A stretch of 64,000 nucleotides of DNA from CAWGHZ01 sp963775315 (GTDB taxonomy: Bacteria > Pseudomonadota > Alphaproteobacteria > MPNO01 > DASWLB01), in the NCBI GenBank assembly GCA_963775315.1, contig CAVZIN010000010.1, positions 124,001 through 188,000 on the forward strand, read 5' to 3'. The notes beneath the pieces were generated by a model, which was not told the origin of the DNA, did no database searches, and saw only the letters and a list, made by a program, of their open reading frames with translations. Both the position numbers and the translations under genes were made by a program. Positions 17,380-26,809 of the stretch are shown here, in pieces (within the stretch, counting starts at the first letter, position 1; every line of letters begins with the position of its first letter).

Positions 17380-18606
17380 ATGGAGATCGCAATCGTCGGC
17401 GGCGGGATCGGCGGGTTGACGCTCGCGCTCGCGCTGCACCAGCGGGGCATTGCCGCCCGCGTCTACGAGGGCGTGGCGGAGGTGAGGGAGCTGGGGGTGG
17501 GCATCACCCTGCTGCCTCATGCGATGCGGGAGTACGCCGCGCTCGGGCTCGAGGCGGCGCTGGTCGCCCAGGGGGTCGAGACCCGCGAGTCCAGCCATTT
17601 CAACCGGTTCGGACAGCTCATCCATACCGAGCCGCGCGGCCGCTACGCCGGCTACGCAGTGCCCGAGGTGATGATCCACCGCGCCAGGCTGCACCTTACC
17701 TTGTGGAACGCGGCGATCGAGCGGTTGGGCGCCGACCGCGTGTTGACCGACCACCAGTGCGTCGGGTTCGACCAGGACGCGGACGGGGTGACGCTACGCT
17801 TCACCTCCGCTTCGGGGGCCGTGCGCCCGCCGGTGAAGGCCGAATACGTGGTCGCCTGCGACGGGGTCAACTCCACCATCCGGCGCCAGTTCTACCCCGA
17901 CGAGACGCTGGCGTTCGGCGGCATCAACACCTGGCGCGGCGTGACGCGCGGCAAGCCTTTCCTCAGCGGCCAGACCTATGTCCGCGCCGGCGCGATGGGC
18001 ACGGGCAACATCGTCATCTATCCGATCGAGAACGACATCGACGGCGAGGGGAACCAGCTCATCAACTGGACGACCCAGGTCTACCAGCCCGGGTTCCAGG
18101 CGAACGACTGGAACAGGAAGGGCCGGATCGAGGACTTCATCCACATCTACGAGAGCTGGACGTTCGACTGGCTCGACGTGCCGGACATGATCCGGCGCTC
18201 GGACGTGCTGCTCGAATACCCGATGATCGACAAGGACCCGGTCGACCGCTGGACCTTCGGCCGCGTGACGCTGCTGGGCGACGCCGCCCACCCGATGTAC
18301 CAGCGGGGCTCCAACGGCTCCGCCCAGGCGGTGATCGATTCCCGCACGCTGGCCGACGCGCTGGCCAAGGGCGGCGACCCGCGCGCCGCCTTCGCCGCCT
18401 ACGAGGCGGCCCGGCGCGAGACGACGGCGCGCATCGTGCGCACCAACCGCACCACCCCGCCCGACTACATGATCATCCGGGTCGAGGAGCTGGTGGGCGA
18501 CCGGCCGTTCGACGACCTCGACAAGTACATCTCGCGCGCCGAGCTCGACGCGATGATCGAGGATTATAAGCGCGTCACCGGCTACGCCCGCGCCGACGTG
18601 GCTTAG
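17380..18606 (+). CDS. FAD-dependent aromatic-ring monooxygenase (second of a tandem pair)
   Basis: 408 residues, similar to the preceding gene over its whole length. The motifs are IVGGGIGGLTLALALHQRG, VACDGVNSTIRRQFYPDE and VTLLGDAAHPMYQRGSNGSA. It is evidently a tandem duplicate that has diverged in patches, such as the substrate-side segments around residues 180-230. GGAGGG lies 8 nt before the ATG. The two could act on different substrates or successive steps. Both are followed by an opposite-strand alpha/beta hydrolase. Confidence 0.85.
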   Translation: MEIAIVGGGIGGLTLALALHQRGIAARVYEGVAEVRELGVGITLLPHAMREYAALGLEAALVAQGVETRESSHFNRFGQLIHTEPRGRYAGYAVPEVMIHRARLHLTLWNAAIERLGADRVLTDHQCVGFDQDADGVTLRFTSASGAVRPPVKAEYVVACDGVNSTIRRQFYPDETLAFGGINTWRGVTRGKPFLSGQTYVRAGAMGTGNIVIYPIENDIDGEGNQLINWTTQVYQPGFQANDWNRKGRIEDFIHIYESWTFDWLDVPDMIRRSDVLLEYPMIDKDPVDRWTFGRVTLLGDAAHPMYQRGSNGSAQAVIDSRTLADALAKGGDPRAAFAAYEAARRETTARIVRTNRTTPPDYMIIRVEELVGDRPFDDLDKYISRAELDAMIEDYKRVTGYARADVA

Positions 18607-18626
18607 GCCGGGGCGTCACGCGCACC

Positions 18627-19538
18627 TCAGTGGCCGCGATAGACGGGCGCGGGCTGGGCGAAGAACGACGCCAGGATGTGATAGACCAGCGCGTAGTTCT
18701 TCTGCTGGAACGACGCATGGGCGATGCCCGGCATCACTGCGAACTGCTTGTCCGGGTTGGGCAGGCGGGCGAAGAACGCCATCAGGTCCTCGGTCGACGC
18801 GATGCCGTCGTACTCACCCCGCATGACGATGGTCGCGGCGGCGATCTTCGCCGGATCGACCAGCGGCAGCTTCGAGCACATGTCGACATAGGTGCCGGTC
18901 GGCACGGAATCGTCGAGGGCGAGGATCGCGTCCGCGAAGGCCTCGACCGTCGCGTCGTCGGCGGTGCCGGGGTGGTCGCGCGTGAAGATCGAGCGCACGA
19001 AGGCGCGGTCGATCGGGCGCCGGTTGGCCGCAAGATATTCAGGCAGGCGCTTCTTGCGGTCGGCGAGGGTGGGACTGCCTTCGCCCGTCCACACCATCGC
19101 GTCGAGGGCGAGGCGGGCCACGCGGTCGGGCCGGTTCTGCGCAAATAGTGCCGCGCGCAGCGCGCCCGACGAGATACCGTAGACCAGGAGCGACGCGTTT
19201 CCGTCCACCGACGCGATATGGTCGGCGGCAACGGACAGATCTGCCGCGCCGTTGGCGATGTCGCAGTTGATCGGGCGTGTCTTGTCGGACCGGCCGTAGC
19301 CTTCCATGTCCACGCACCAGGTGAGGTAGCCGCGGCGCGCGAACCAGTCCATCACCGAGGCGTCGGCGCGCCCCGGGACGGTGAGGTCGAAGGTCGGCTG
19401 CGATGCCATCGACGAGCCGTGCACGAACAGGATGATCCCGCGCGGCGGCGCGGGTGGCGCCGCGAGCGCCTTGCGCCACAAAAAAAGCCGGACGTCGCCC
19501 TTCTTCGTCCAGTGTGCGGCGCCCGTCACCTCGTCCAT
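18627..19538 (-). CDS. Alpha/beta-hydrolase fold protein
   Basis: 303 residues. The oxyanion motif is FVHGSSMASQPTFDL, the nucleophile elbow YGISSGALRAALFA, the acid probably in GEYDGIASTEDL, and the base in MPGIAHASFQQKN. ATG 19538 has GGAGGG 4 nt upstream and is preferred to a longer reading frame. It faces the monooxygenase pair tail to tail. Hydrolases of this type often act on ring-opened products of aromatic degradation, but no specific substrate can be read. Confidence 0.8.
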   Translation of the reverse strand: MDEVTGAAHWTKKGDVRLFLWRKALAAPPAPPRGIILFVHGSSMASQPTFDLTVPGRADASVMDWFARRGYLTWCVDMEGYGRSDKTRPINCDIANGAADLSVAADHIASVDGNASLLVYGISSGALRAALFAQNRPDRVARLALDAMVWTGEGSPTLADRKKRLPEYLAANRRPIDRAFVRSIFTRDHPGTADDATVEAFADAILALDDSVPTGTYVDMCSKLPLVDPAKIAAATIVMRGEYDGIASTEDLMAFFARLPNPDKQFAVMPGIAHASFQQKNYALVYHILASFFAQPAPVYRGH

Positions 19539-20171
19539 GCGACCCTCCGTCGTTGCCGGCGGAATGTGGCCGCCGCCGGCGGGTGGGGCAACGGAAATCC
19601 GGCGCCGATCATTGCCCGCCCGGCACCACATTGTCTCCATTTCGCGAACAAATAGTCACCGAGGCTGCCCCCGATCGCCTGCGTCAGACCACGGTATTCC
19701 GTGACCATACGGTGGCACCCAGGCCGGGGCGGTCGCTCCACCCCCTTGAAAACGCAAGGCCTGACCCGCAATTATGCTCATTGACGGACCCTGGACCGCA
19801 AGCGTAGATAGCGGCGGGTCAGCAAGGTTGACTCTTTTTTGCGGAACCCAACGAGCACCATTACGTTTCCGCCGCGTGCACGATGCCGCAGCTGGGCGGG
19901 ATCGACGGAAGCTGTGGCTCTGGTCCGTGAACAAGTGCAACCGCACCGCCCGCGCTGTTTCGCCCTCACAGGAAGCGCAAAGGGCGGACGAGGGTCGCAA
20001 CGATGGAAGAAGGATCCCGTGTCGAACTGATGACCGGGCCGGGAAGCCGGCCCCTGCGGCGTGCCGCCGATAATGGCCACGCCAACGCACGCGCCCCGCG
20101 GTCGACAACCCGCACCTGACAAGGCGCCCGCAGCGTTTCCACCTCCCCCCATTCAGCGAAAGAAAACGATC
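19539..20171. other. 633-bp intergenic region without a convincing gene
   Basis: It lies between the divergent hydrolase and galE. Open frames exist on both strands but none shows conserved protein features or a good ribosome-binding site. It probably holds the promoter of the glycan cassette; I cannot point to a convincing -35/-10 pair. Confidence 0.5.
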
Positions 20172-21317
20172 ATGGTCGGCGCTCGCCGTCGGCAACGGGG
20201 CAAGACAAGCCCGCGCGCGGTGCTGGTCACCGGCGGGGCCGGCTACGTTGGAAGTCACACCTGCAAGGCGCTGTTCGGCGCCGGCTTTACGCCCATCACC
20301 TTCGACAACCTGTCGCGCGGCCATGCCGACGCGGTGCGCTGGGGCCCGCTGGTCAAGGGCGACGTCGCCGACCGCGCCCTTCTCGTGCGCACCATCCAGG
20401 ACTATGGCGTCGACGCGGTGGTCCATTTCGCGGGGTTCGCCTATGTCGGCGAGTCGATGACCGCACCCGAAATCTACTTCCGCAACAATTTCGCCGATCC
20501 GTTGGCCCTTCTGCAGGCGATGATCGAGACCGGCGTGCGCGACATCGTGTTTTCGTCGACCTGCGCGACCTATGGCATTCCGCAGGCGGTGCCGATCGCC
20601 GAGGACCATCCTCAGGCGCCGATCAACCCTTACGGTGAATCCAAGCTGATGTTCGAGCGCGCCGTACGCTGGTACGGCGAAATCCGCGGGCTGCGCTGGG
20701 TGTCGCTGCGCTACTTCAACGCCGCCGGCGCCGATCCCGACGGTGAGCTGGTCGAGAACCACGACCCCGAGACGCATTTGATCCCGCTCGCCATCCGCGC
20801 CGCCCTCGGCCGCGAGCGCGAGCTGGTGCTGAACGGCACCGACTACCCGACGCCCGACGGCACCGCCGTGCGCGACTTCATCCATGTCTCCGACCTCGCC
20901 GACGCCCACGTGAAGGCACTCACCTACCTCGAGGCCGACTGCCCGAGCGCCGCGTTCAATCTCGGCACCGGCAACGGCCACTCGGTGCGCGAGGTGATCG
21001 CCGCCGTCGAGCGCGTCACCGGCCGCCGCGTGCCGGTCCGCGCCGCGCCGCGCCGGCCGGGCGACCCCGCGGTGCTGGTGGCCGACGCGGTGCGCATGCG
21101 CGCCGCCACCGGCTGGAAGCCGCGCCGCTCGTCCCTCGACACGATCGTCGAGACCGCGGCGATCGGTCAGGACACGCTGGTGCACGCGCATGGCCACGGC
21201 GAGATCCCGGTCCTTGCCCCAATCCCGGCGGCGGCCGCAGCAGCCGCGGCCGGGCCGGGCCCGGCGGGGGCGATCGATACCGCGGCGCCCGGCGTCCGCC
21301 TCGCCCCGATCGACTGA
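20172..21317 (+). CDS. galE: UDP-glucose 4-epimerase-like NAD-dependent sugar epimerase
   Basis: 381 residues of the extended SDR family. The NAD-binding motif is VLVTGGAGYVGSHTCKAL, followed by FDNLSRGHADAV, the catalytic Ser/Thr region FSSTCATYG, and Tyr-x3-Lys in NPYGESKLMFER. RYFNAAGADPDGE and RDFIHVSDLADAH are the expected GalE motifs. A poorly conserved Ala/Pro-rich tail of about 50 residues after the fold is unusual. It heads a four-gene set with a glycosidase-glycosyltransferase fusion, an exporter and a glycosyltransferase, so it probably supplies UDP-galactose (or GalNAc) to a surface glycan. The start at 20172 is chosen over an upstream ATG because the fold begins shortly after it. 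Confidence 0.88.
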   Translation: MVGARRRQRGKTSPRAVLVTGGAGYVGSHTCKALFGAGFTPITFDNLSRGHADAVRWGPLVKGDVADRALLVRTIQDYGVDAVVHFAGFAYVGESMTAPEIYFRNNFADPLALLQAMIETGVRDIVFSSTCATYGIPQAVPIAEDHPQAPINPYGESKLMFERAVRWYGEIRGLRWVSLRYFNAAGADPDGELVENHDPETHLIPLAIRAALGRERELVLNGTDYPTPDGTAVRDFIHVSDLADAHVKALTYLEADCPSAAFNLGTGNGHSVREVIAAVERVTGRRVPVRAAPRRPGDPAVLVADAVRMRAATGWKPRRSSLDTIVETAAIGQDTLVHAHGHGEIPVLAPIPAAAAAAAAGPGPAGAIDTAAPGVRLAPID

Positions 21318-21329
21318 CCGGCCGCTCCG

Positions 21330-23873
21330 ATGTCACATCCGGCCCGAGACGGCCTCGCCACGCCCCGCGGCACCGACGCGTCGGCGCCCGGCGCCGCACC
21401 CGCGCGGCTTCGCGCCCACGGCAAGTTCTTCTTCGACGGCGCCGAGAAGGTCATGCTCAAGGGCGTGACCTACGGCCCGTTCCGTCCCGACGCGGCGGGC
21501 GAGCTCTATGGCGCACGTGAAACGGCGGCACACGACCTCGCGCGCATGGCGGAGAACGGCTTCAACGCGGTGCGCACCTACACCGTGCCGCCGCGCTGGC
21601 TGCTCGATTCCGCCGCCGCTCAAGGGCTCCGCCTCATGGTCGGGGTGCCGTGGGAGCAGCATGTCGCCTTCCTCGACAGCCGCACCACCCGGCGGCGGAT
21701 CCTTCGCAATGTCGGCGAGGCGGCGCGCGGCCTCGCCTTCCACCCGGGCGTGCTCGGGCTCGCCGTCGGCAACGAGATTCCGGCGCCGATCGTGCGCCTG
21801 TACGGCGCGACCCGGGTCGAGCGCTTCCTCGCCGAACTCGCCGACGCGGCCAAGCAGGCCGACCCGGACGGGCTGGTGACCTACGTGAACTACCCGACGA
21901 CCGAGTATCTCGAGTTGCCGTTCCTGGATTTCATGGCGTTCAACGTCTATCTGGAACGCGAGGCCGACTACCGCGCCTATCTGCGCCGGCTGCAGAACCT
22001 GGCGGGCGAGCGGCCGCTGGTTCTCGGCGAGCTCGGGCTCGACAGCCGACGGAACGGGCTCGACAAGCAGGCCGAGACACTGGACTGGCAGCTTCGCGCG
22101 ACCTTCGCCGCCGGCGCGGCCGGCGCCTTCGTCTATGGCTGGACCGACGAGTGGCATCGCGGCGGACACGAGATCGAGGATTGGGATTTCGGCCTGACCA
22201 CCCGGGAGCGCGAGCCGAAGCCTGCGCTCGAAGCGGTGCGCCACGCCTTCGCCGAGACGCCGTTCCGCCGCGGGCTGGAATGGCCGCGCATTTCGGTCGT
22301 GGTGTGCAGCTACAACGGCGCGCGCACCATCCGCGACACGCTCGACCACTTGGCGAAGATCGACTACCCCGACTACGAGATGATCGTGGTCAATGACGGC
22401 TCGCGCGACGAAACCCCGCGCATTGCCGAATCCTATCCCGGCGTGCGGGTGATCTCGACCGAGAACCGCGGCCTGTCGGCGGCGCGCAACACGGGGCTGG
22501 AAGCCGCGACCGGCGAGATCGTCGCCTACACCGACGACGATGCCTATCCCGACCGCGACTGGCTGCGCTTCGTCGCGGCCGGCTTCCGCGAGTCGCGCCA
22601 TGTCGGCATCGGCGGGCCGAACATCGCGCCCTACGACGACGGATTCATCGGCGGATGTGTGGCTGCCTCGCCCGGCGGGCCGCTGCACGTGCTGGTCGAC
22701 GACGAGACGGCCGAGCACATTCCCGGGTGCAACATGTCATTCCGCGCCGCGGCGCTGCGCGCCATCGGCGGGTTCGACGTGCGCTACCGCACGGCGGGCG
22801 ACGACGTCGATGTGTGCTGGCGCCTGCAGGATGCGGGCGGCACCATCGGGTTCCACCCGGGCGCGGTGGTGTGGCACCACCGGCGCAATTCGGCGCGCGC
22901 GTTCTGGCGCCAGCAGATCGGCTACGGCCGCGCCGAGGCGCTGCTCGAGGACAAGTGGCCGGAGCGCTACAACGCCGTCGGCCACCTGTTCTGGCGCGGG
23001 CGCATTTATGGGCCCGGCCTGACGCGCCCGCTCCTGATGGCCGAGCGCGTCTATCACGGCCCCTGGGGCTCGGCCCCGTTCCAAGGCCTCTACCGCTCCG
23101 GCCCGACGGCGCTCACCGCCCTGCCGCTGATGCCGGAATGGTACCTGCTGATCGCGGCGCTGGCCGTTGCGGGACTCCTCGGCCTCTCCTGGCCGCCGCT
23201 CCTGTGGGCCGCGCTCGCGGTGCCCGTCTGCCTCGCCATCTCGGCCGTGCAGTCGGTCGCCAGCGCACGCATCGCGCTCGACATGCGCAAGCGCCACGGC
23301 TCGCGCGACCTGCGCGCCCTGGCGCTCACCGCCGCGTTCCACATGATGCAGCCGATCGCGCGGCTGCGCGGCCGCATCCGCTTCGGTCTCACCCCGTGGC
23401 GGCGTCGGGCGTCGGGGGAGTTCACCGCGCCAGTTCCCGCGACCGTCGCGATCTGGGCCGAGCATTGGCGCGCGCCGGAGGCCCGCCTCGCCGCCTTGCA
23501 GGCGCGGCTTCACGCTGACAAGGGCTGCGTCGCCGCGGGCGGGCCGTTCGACCGCTGGGACCTGGAGCTGCGCTCGGGCCTCCTTGGCGGCGCGCGCGTG
23601 CTGATGGCGCCGGAGGAGCACGGCGCGGGCCGCCAGAACCTCGTGTTCCGTATCCGCCCGTTCGCCACAGACGCGGTCAAGATCGCCGTCTGCGGCCTCG
23701 TCCTCCTCGCCGCACTCGCGGCGGGCGACGGCGCCTGGGTCGCGGCGGCGGGGCTCGCCCTCGCCGCGGTCGGCGTCGGGGTGCTTACGGCCCGTGCCGC
23801 CGGCGTCGCCATCGGCACGATGCGCGCCGCGCTCGACCGGCTCGGCGACGAGATCGTCCGCGAGACGCCATGA
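21330..23873 (+). CDS. Fusion of a glycosidase-like TIM barrel with a family 2 glycosyltransferase
   Basis: 847 residues. About residues 30-310 resemble a clan-A glycoside hydrolase barrel: KGVTYGPFRPD, GFNAVRTYTVPPRWLLD, the putative acid/base Glu in GLAVGNEIPAP, and a putative nucleophile Glu in LVLGELGLDSRR. A GT2 domain follows from about residue 325: RISVVVCSYNGARTI, IVVNDGSRDETPR, ENRGLSAARNTG, the DXD-like YTDDDAYPD, and GFDVRYRTAGDDVDVCWRL. Two or three hydrophobic segments lie near residues 595-660, and a further hydrophobic pair near the C-terminus. A membrane-bound enzyme joining synthesis and trimming or transfer of a polysaccharide is likely. The stop overlaps the ABC gene start (ATGA). 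Confidence 0.82.
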   Translation: MSHPARDGLATPRGTDASAPGAAPARLRAHGKFFFDGAEKVMLKGVTYGPFRPDAAGELYGARETAAHDLARMAENGFNAVRTYTVPPRWLLDSAAAQGLRLMVGVPWEQHVAFLDSRTTRRRILRNVGEAARGLAFHPGVLGLAVGNEIPAPIVRLYGATRVERFLAELADAAKQADPDGLVTYVNYPTTEYLELPFLDFMAFNVYLEREADYRAYLRRLQNLAGERPLVLGELGLDSRRNGLDKQAETLDWQLRATFAAGAAGAFVYGWTDEWHRGGHEIEDWDFGLTTREREPKPALEAVRHAFAETPFRRGLEWPRISVVVCSYNGARTIRDTLDHLAKIDYPDYEMIVVNDGSRDETPRIAESYPGVRVISTENRGLSAARNTGLEAATGEIVAYTDDDAYPDRDWLRFVAAGFRESRHVGIGGPNIAPYDDGFIGGCVAASPGGPLHVLVDDETAEHIPGCNMSFRAAALRAIGGFDVRYRTAGDDVDVCWRLQDAGGTIGFHPGAVVWHHRRNSARAFWRQQIGYGRAEALLEDKWPERYNAVGHLFWRGRIYGPGLTRPLLMAERVYHGPWGSAPFQGLYRSGPTALTALPLMPEWYLLIAALAVAGLLGLSWPPLLWAALAVPVCLAISAVQSVASARIALDMRKRHGSRDLRALALTAAFHMMQPIARLRGRIRFGLTPWRRRASGEFTAPVPATVAIWAEHWRAPEARLAALQARLHADKGCVAAGGPFDRWDLELRSGLLGGARVLMAPEEHGAGRQNLVFRIRPFATDAVKIAVCGLVLLAALAAGDGAWVAAAGLALAAVGVGVLTARAAGVAIGTMRAALDRLGDEIVRETP

Positions 23874-25643
23874 CCGCGGCGCCCCACCCGCGCGCGATCG
23901 CGACGTACCTCCGCCTTCTGCGCGAGGCGAAGGGATTCCGCCGTCACATCGCGGCGATCCTGGCGCTGAACCTGCTGGCCGCGCCGCTGGCGTTGCTCAA
24001 CCCGGTGCCGATCAAGATCGCAGTCGAACTCGGTGATCGGCCACCGGGCGCTGCCGGACTTTCTTGCTTGGATGATGCCCAACGGGCTCACGACCTCGAA
24101 GCCGGCCATGCTCGGCCTCGCGGCGGCGCTGCTGCTCGCCGTCGTGCTCGCCACCTACCTGCAGGGATTCGGCATCTGGCTCGCCCAGACCTGGACCGGC
24201 GAGAACCTGGTGCTGCGCTTCCGCACGCGCCTGTTCGAGCACCTGCAGCTCATGTCGCTGTCCTATCACGACCGCAAGGGCACCTCGGACTCGGTCTACC
24301 GCGTGCAGTACGACGCGATGTCGCCACAGGCCGCGGTGCTGAACGGGCTGATCCCGCTGATTTCGAGCTTCGTGACGGTCGCCGCGATGCTCTTCGTCAC
24401 CGCCGAGATCGACTGGGTGCTCGCGACGATCGCGCTCGCCATCTGCCCGGCCCTGTTCGGCCTCACCATCGCGTTCGGCGAGCCGCTGCGCCGCACCTGG
24501 CTGAAGGTGAAGGCCGAGGAAAGCCAGGCCATGGGCGTGATGCAGGAGGTGCTGGGCGCGATCCGCGTGGTCAAGGCGTTCGGCCAGGAGCGGACGGAGA
24601 GCCAGCGCTTCGTGCGCCATCTCGGCCTCGCGGTGCGCGAGTACATGAAGCTCGCCCGAATGCACGGCGCGTTCGACCTGTCGGTCGGGCTGGTGATCGG
24701 GATCGGCACGGCGGCGATCCTCGTGCTCGGCGTGCAGAAGGTCCAGTCCGGCGCGCTCACCCTCGGCGAGCTGTTGATCGTAATGGGCTACATCGCCCAG
24801 CTCTACCGGCCGCTCGAAACCATCTCGAAGAAGATCACCGAGCTGCAATCGGCGCTGGCGAGCGCGGAGCGCGCGTTCGCCTTGTTCGACGAGGCGCCGG
24901 CGGTGATCGAGCGCGAGGATGCGCGGCCGCTGGAGCGCGCGCGCGGCGCGGTGACGTTCGACCACGTCTCTTTCTCATACGGAAGGGCGCCGGTTCTGGA
25001 CAACGTCTCGCTCGACGTGCCGGCCGGCGCACGGGTCGGCATCTTCGGCGCCTCGGGCGCCGGAAAATCGACGCTGGTCTCGCTGCTCACCCGGTTCTAC
25101 GACCCGTCCTCGGGCGCGATCCGCCTCGACGGTCTCGATTTGCGCGAGTTGCGCCTCGCCGACCTCCGCCGCCAGTTCGCCATCGTGCTGCAGGAGCCGG
25201 TGCTGTTCTCGACCACCATCGCCGAGAACATCGCCTATGGCCGGCCGGGCGCGACCGAGGAGGAGATCGTCGCCGCCGCGCGCGCGGCCAATGCCGACGA
25301 CTTCATTCGCACCCTGCCTGACGGATACGCGACCGCGGTCGGCGAGCGCGGCGTGATGATGTCGGGCGGCCAGCGCCAGCGCGTCGCGATCGCCCGCGCG
25401 TTCCTCAAGGAGGCGCCGGTCCTGATCCTCGACGAGCCGACCTCGAGCGTCGACGTGGTGGCCGAACAGCAGATCAAGCAGGCGATGCAACGGCTGATGG
25501 AAGGCCGCACCACCTTCGTCATCGCCCATCGCGAGACGATGCTCGCCGGCTGCGACATGTGGGTGCAGCTCTCGGGCGGGCGCGTCGTCGCGACCGGAAA
25601 GGGAATCGCTCCCATCGCCCACGGGCTCCAGGCCCTGGGATGA
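23870..25643 (+). pseudogene. ABC exporter (fused membrane and ATPase domains), split by a one-base frameshift
   Basis: The N-terminal frame begins at ATG 23870, overlapping the previous stop, and runs through LNLLAAPLALLNPVPIKIAV. The rest reads in the next frame from SVIGHRALPDFLAWMMPNG onward. Removing one base at GAACTC (24026-24031) gives a continuous 590-residue protein, with the common family phrase IAV-D/E-SVIG at the join. The ATPase part is intact: Walker A FGASGAGKSTLVS, signature MSGGQRQRVAIARAF, Walker B VLILDEPTSSVD, and H-loop FVIAHRETM. It would export a lipid-linked or oligosaccharide product of the cassette. It is nearly intact, so sequence error or a very recent mutation are the two options. 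Confidence 0.85.
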
Positions 25644-26797
25644 GCTCCGGCCCGCGCGTGATCGTCAGCGGGCTGATCGCGCAGTACCCGATGGGCGGGG
25701 TGGTGTGGGATTACGTGCAGTACGCGGCGGGGCTCGCCGCGCTCGGTTGCGACGTCTACTACCTCGAGGATACGGGGACCTGGCCCTACAATCCGGTCGA
25801 GGGCGGGGTCAGCAAGAGCTGCGACTACAACCTCGCCGTGCTCAAGCACGCGCTCGACCATTTCGGGCTCGGCGAGCGCTGGGCCTATTTCTTCCCCGAG
25901 ACCCGCACCTGGCACGGGCTTTCCGACGCGAAGCGCCGCGAGGTTCTGGCGACCGCCGACCTCCTGATCAACGTATCCGGCACGCTCGCCCGCCCGCAGG
26001 ACTATCGCAGCGTTCGCCGCCTCGCCTACATCGATTCCGATCCCGTCTTCACGCAGGTGAAGCTCGCCCGCGGGGAGACGCAGCTCGCCCGGCTGATCGA
26101 GCAGCACGACGTGCTGTTCAGCTTCGGCGAGACGCTGCCGGGCGCCGCCCCGGCAACGCCCTACCGCTGGCACGCAACGCGCCAGCCCATCGTGCTGGAG
26201 GCGTGGGCCGGCGCCGCGGAGCACCGCGACACGTTCACCACCGTGATGAACTGGACCATCGGCAAGCCGCTGATCCACGATGGAAGGAGCTACGGCCACA
26301 AGGATTTCGAGTTCGCCCGCTTCATGGACCTGCCCGAGCGAATCCGCCCGATCGAGATCGAGCTCGCGGTCAATGTCGGCAAGGGACGGCACACGCCTTA
26401 CGATTTGTTGCGTCGCAAGGGCTGGCGTCTCGCCGACCCGGACGTCGTCTGCCCCGGCCTGGAAAGCTATCGCCGCTACGTGCAAGGGTCGAAGGCGGAG
26501 TGGAGCGTCGCCAAGCACGGCTATGTCGCCGGGCGCGCCGGCTGGTTCTCCTGCCGGTCCGCCTGCTACCTCGCCGCCGGGCGGCCGGTGGTGGTCGAGG
26601 ACACGGGCTTCGGCGCCGTGATCCCGACAGGCCGTGGCATCCTCGCCTTCCGCGATCCCGACGAGGCGGTCGAGGCGATCTTCGCGGTCGACGCCGACTA
26701 CGCCACGCAAGCGCGCGCCGCGCGCGAGATCGCCGCCGAATATTTCGACGCGGGCAAGGTGCTCGGGCGGCTGCTGGACCAGGCGCTGGCTGCGTAG
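25640..26797 (+). CDS. Glycosyltransferase-like protein of the glycan cassette
   Basis: 385 residues, starting at an ATG that overlaps the ABC gene stop (ATGA). It looks like a two-Rossmann-domain (GT-B) enzyme: VIVSGLIAQYPMGGVVWDYV at the N-terminus, LINVSGTLARPQDYR and RLAYIDSDPVFTQ in the middle. A donor-site-like C-terminal segment follows, SCRSACYLAAGRPVVVEDTG then PTGRGILAFRDPDEAVEAI, as in GT1/GT4 enzymes. The acceptor and donor cannot be read. Position makes it the last gene of the galE cassette. Confidence 0.7.
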   Translation: MSSGPRVIVSGLIAQYPMGGVVWDYVQYAAGLAALGCDVYYLEDTGTWPYNPVEGGVSKSCDYNLAVLKHALDHFGLGERWAYFFPETRTWHGLSDAKRREVLATADLLINVSGTLARPQDYRSVRRLAYIDSDPVFTQVKLARGETQLARLIEQHDVLFSFGETLPGAAPATPYRWHATRQPIVLEAWAGAAEHRDTFTTVMNWTIGKPLIHDGRSYGHKDFEFARFMDLPERIRPIEIELAVNVGKGRHTPYDLLRRKGWRLADPDVVCPGLESYRRYVQGSKAEWSVAKHGYVAGRAGWFSCRSACYLAAGRPVVVEDTGFGAVIPTGRGILAFRDPDEAVEAIFAVDADYATQARAAREIAAEYFDAGKVLGRLLDQALAA

Positions 26798-26809
26798 CAG
26801 GCGCCGCCC

